Position numbers and translations under genes: made by a program. DNA of 64,000 nt from Argonema antarcticum A004/B2 (GTDB taxonomy: Bacteria; Cyanobacteriota; Cyanobacteriia; Cyanobacteriales; Aerosakkonemataceae): contig NZ_JAIQZN010000005.1 of assembly GCF_023333585.1 (NCBI RefSeq), positions 62,001 through 126,000 of the forward strand, in the 5' to 3' direction. The notes under the pieces were generated by a model, which had not been told where the DNA came from, did not search any database, and saw only the letters and a list, made by a program, of their open reading frames with translations. Shown piece by piece: positions 62,585 through 64,000 of the stretch. Numbering within the stretch: the stretch's first letter is position 1; each line of letters opens with the position of its first letter.

Positions 62585-64000
62585 TCAACCGCCACCACCA
62601 TCTCCACCACCGCCACCGCCACCACCGCCGCCACCACCACCGCCGCCGCCACCGCCGTCACCACCGCCACCACCACCGTCACTGCTGCTACTAAGAATAG
62701 GGATGATTCGTTCCATCTGCTTTTGATAAGAACAAGAGCGACAGTCGCAAGTAATCAAGCCCTTCCCTTCTCGCGCATACGTAGGAGCTTCCACAACTTG
62801 GTCTAACTTGTAGATTGTCAATTCCTGACAGGTAGGACAGAGCTTGTCAGGATCTGAAGTCATCACATAAGCCCGTAAATGAACTTGTCCTGAAATTTGC
62901 CCCGGATTGCAGTTCGGGCATCGCCATCCCTCAAATTTGATATTTTTAAGATTTTGTGCAACTTGCTGATGATGACTAAGATGAGCTATGAGCGATGTGG
63001 AGTTTAGTTGTTTTAAAGGCATTTGGCAATCCGCACAGTGTAGGGGAAGGATTGACTGCCTTTCATCATTATCTTTAGGTAAAATTGCTTTGGCTAATCG
63101 GGACGCTGGGATATAAGCAATCAACCCGGCAACCACTCCGATCGGTAACTTGATTCCTTCTGCCATCCCAAGCGTGATTAAAATTAGGGTGCCGCACCCA
63201 AACCAACAAGAACTCCAAATCATGGAGGCTAACTGCATCCGTTCATAACGTTCATAATTGTATATGATATCTTTCTCAAAGATATTCCGGTTATGATGGT
63301 AGGCAATAAAATAGCTTATAAATCCTGCAATGAATGATGAACTAACTCCTCCAGAAACTAGCAAAGCAATTGTGAATGTTGAGCTAAAAAACCATAAGCC
63401 TAGAGAATTTCGGATTTCTTTATCATGATCGTCTAAAGCCAGTATTCGCAGCATCGGGGAATCTTTGGAAAGTTTGATAAAGACTGGACGACGCGATCGC
63501 GCAATTCCCAGACCAGCAAAAATTGCCACTACCGCACCACATCCGGCAAATATCCAGATGTAAGTAGGTCTATTGAGAGACCAGGAAATGTACTCCTGCC
63601 CAGTAGTAGGAATGAGATTATTTGTGTGAGGGCTTGGATGTGGTTTGTAAGTCTGCAAAACCTTAATAATTTCTTGCGTTCCTGTGAGCATTGCGCCGTT
63701 AAAATTACCCTGATTAACGCGGGGTCTGATCTCTCCTTTGATCAGGCTAATTACCCGATCGTTAGGAAAAATTTCCACAATGCCCCAACCTGTGACAATT
63801 TCAATGCGATCGTCACCTTTGGAATATAAAAGCAAAACCCCATTATCTAGACCTTTTTTGCCAATTGTCCAGTATTTAAACCAAGCCAGTGCAAATTCCC
63901 TGGGAGAACTGTAAGGTGACGTTTCTGGTACAGTTATAAGCATTATTTCACAGCTATTTTGCGCTTCTAGCTGTGAAATCGAGCGATTGATTTCTGCTTC
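62585..64000 (-). CDS. TPM-domain protein with polyglycine tail, 5' end outside window
   Basis: The frame is open to the right edge (64000), so the N-terminus is missing; about 471 residues are visible. The first part is a TPM domain (YgcG-like: INRSISQLEAQN, LAWFKYWTIGKKGLDNGVLLLYSKGDDRIEI, VTGWGIVEIFPND). One membrane helix at about 145-165 and others near 208-290 follow, then zinc-ribbon-like CxxC groups (CADCQMP, CPNCNPG, CPTCQE, CDCRSC). The last roughly 30 residues are nearly all Gly, encoded by GGT/GGC/GGA triplets, ending at a TGA. TPM proteins are implicated in PSII repair in plants and in phosphatase-like roles in bacteria. Confidence 0.85.
   Translation of the reverse strand, partial: EAEINRSISQLEAQNSCEIMLITVPETSPYSSPREFALAWFKYWTIGKKGLDNGVLLLYSKGDDRIEIVTGWGIVEIFPNDRVISLIKGEIRPRVNQGNFNGAMLTGTQEIIKVLQTYKPHPSPHTNNLIPTTGQEYISWSLNRPTYIWIFAGCGAVVAIFAGLGIARSRRPVFIKLSKDSPMLRILALDDHDKEIRNSLGLWFFSSTFTIALLVSGGVSSSFIAGFISYFIAYHHNRNIFEKDIIYNYERYERMQLASMIWSSCWFGCGTLILITLGMAEGIKLPIGVVAGLIAYIPASRLAKAILPKDNDERQSILPLHCADCQMPLKQLNSTSLIAHLSHHQQVAQNLKNIKFEGWRCPNCNPGQISGQVHLRAYVMTSDPDKLCPTCQELTIYKLDQVVEAPTYAREGKGLITCDCRSCSYQKQMERIIPILSSSSDGGGGGGDGGGGGGGGGGGGGGGGGGDGGGG

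Overview
The window looks like chromosomal DNA of a filamentous, Oscillatoriales-type cyanobacterium. The evidence is: the HIP1 octamer GCGATCGC recurs throughout; there are cyanobacterial marker genes (photosystem II S4-domain protein, DUF3727 protein, GuaB3-type IMP dehydrogenase, CSP41-like epimerase, Uma2 proteins); the ncRNA Yfr1 lies between guaB3 and trxA; and there is a large load of 7- and 8-bp tandem repeats (STRRs), palindromic repeats and MITE-like elements. I see no tRNA, rRNA, multi-unit CRISPR array or complete insertion sequence.

Layout. 1-5 kb: the 3' part of a STAND (NB-ARC) ATPase cut by the left edge, then a three-module glycosyltransferase/methyltransferase fusion whose linker is made of translated STRRs. 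5-18 kb: a type I secretion set (parvulin isomerase, ABC exporter with cyclic-nucleotide-like and degenerate C39 domains, long HlyD) followed by a translationally coupled surface-glycan operon (AT-rich membrane protein, rfbC, rfbD, rfbA, two glycosyltransferases); rfbB is not here. 18-22 kb: a glycine-rich protein, an IS1634-type transposase remnant and an orphan chemoreceptor. 22-29 kb: acnB, a methyltransferase remnant, a GH3 hexosaminidase and a membrane-anchored glycosidase-like protein. 29-38 kb: a housekeeping block (GNAT, ruvX, DUF3727, mltG, proB, LOG protein, trxA, yfr1, guaB3). 38-45 kb: accessory genes (small membrane protein, DUF4279 gene beside a solitary polymorphic-toxin-like domain, two Uma2 paralogues, a flotillin/NfeD-like operon, VOC protein, a two-gene hypothetical cassette). 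45-54 kb: mutS2, pgsA, a PD-(D/E)XK-like protein, CSP41-like epimerase, surE, a dense repeat island and a family 4 uracil-DNA glycosylase. 54-64 kb: a coiled-coil membrane protein, cysC, the PSII S4 protein, serA, prmA, a prohibitin with a deleted tandem copy, and a TPM-domain protein cut by the right edge.

How it works together. The 5-18 kb block joins an export apparatus to dTDP-rhamnose and glycan assembly, which fits production of a secreted or cell-surface glycan or glycoprotein; that link is inferred from position. The trxA-yfr1-guaB3 order matches the known locus of Yfr1 in other cyanobacteria. The most unusual general property is that selfish or simple repeats have entered coding sequence several times: the fusion protein linker, MutS2 next to Walker B, the RuvX N-terminus and a GT2 C-terminus.
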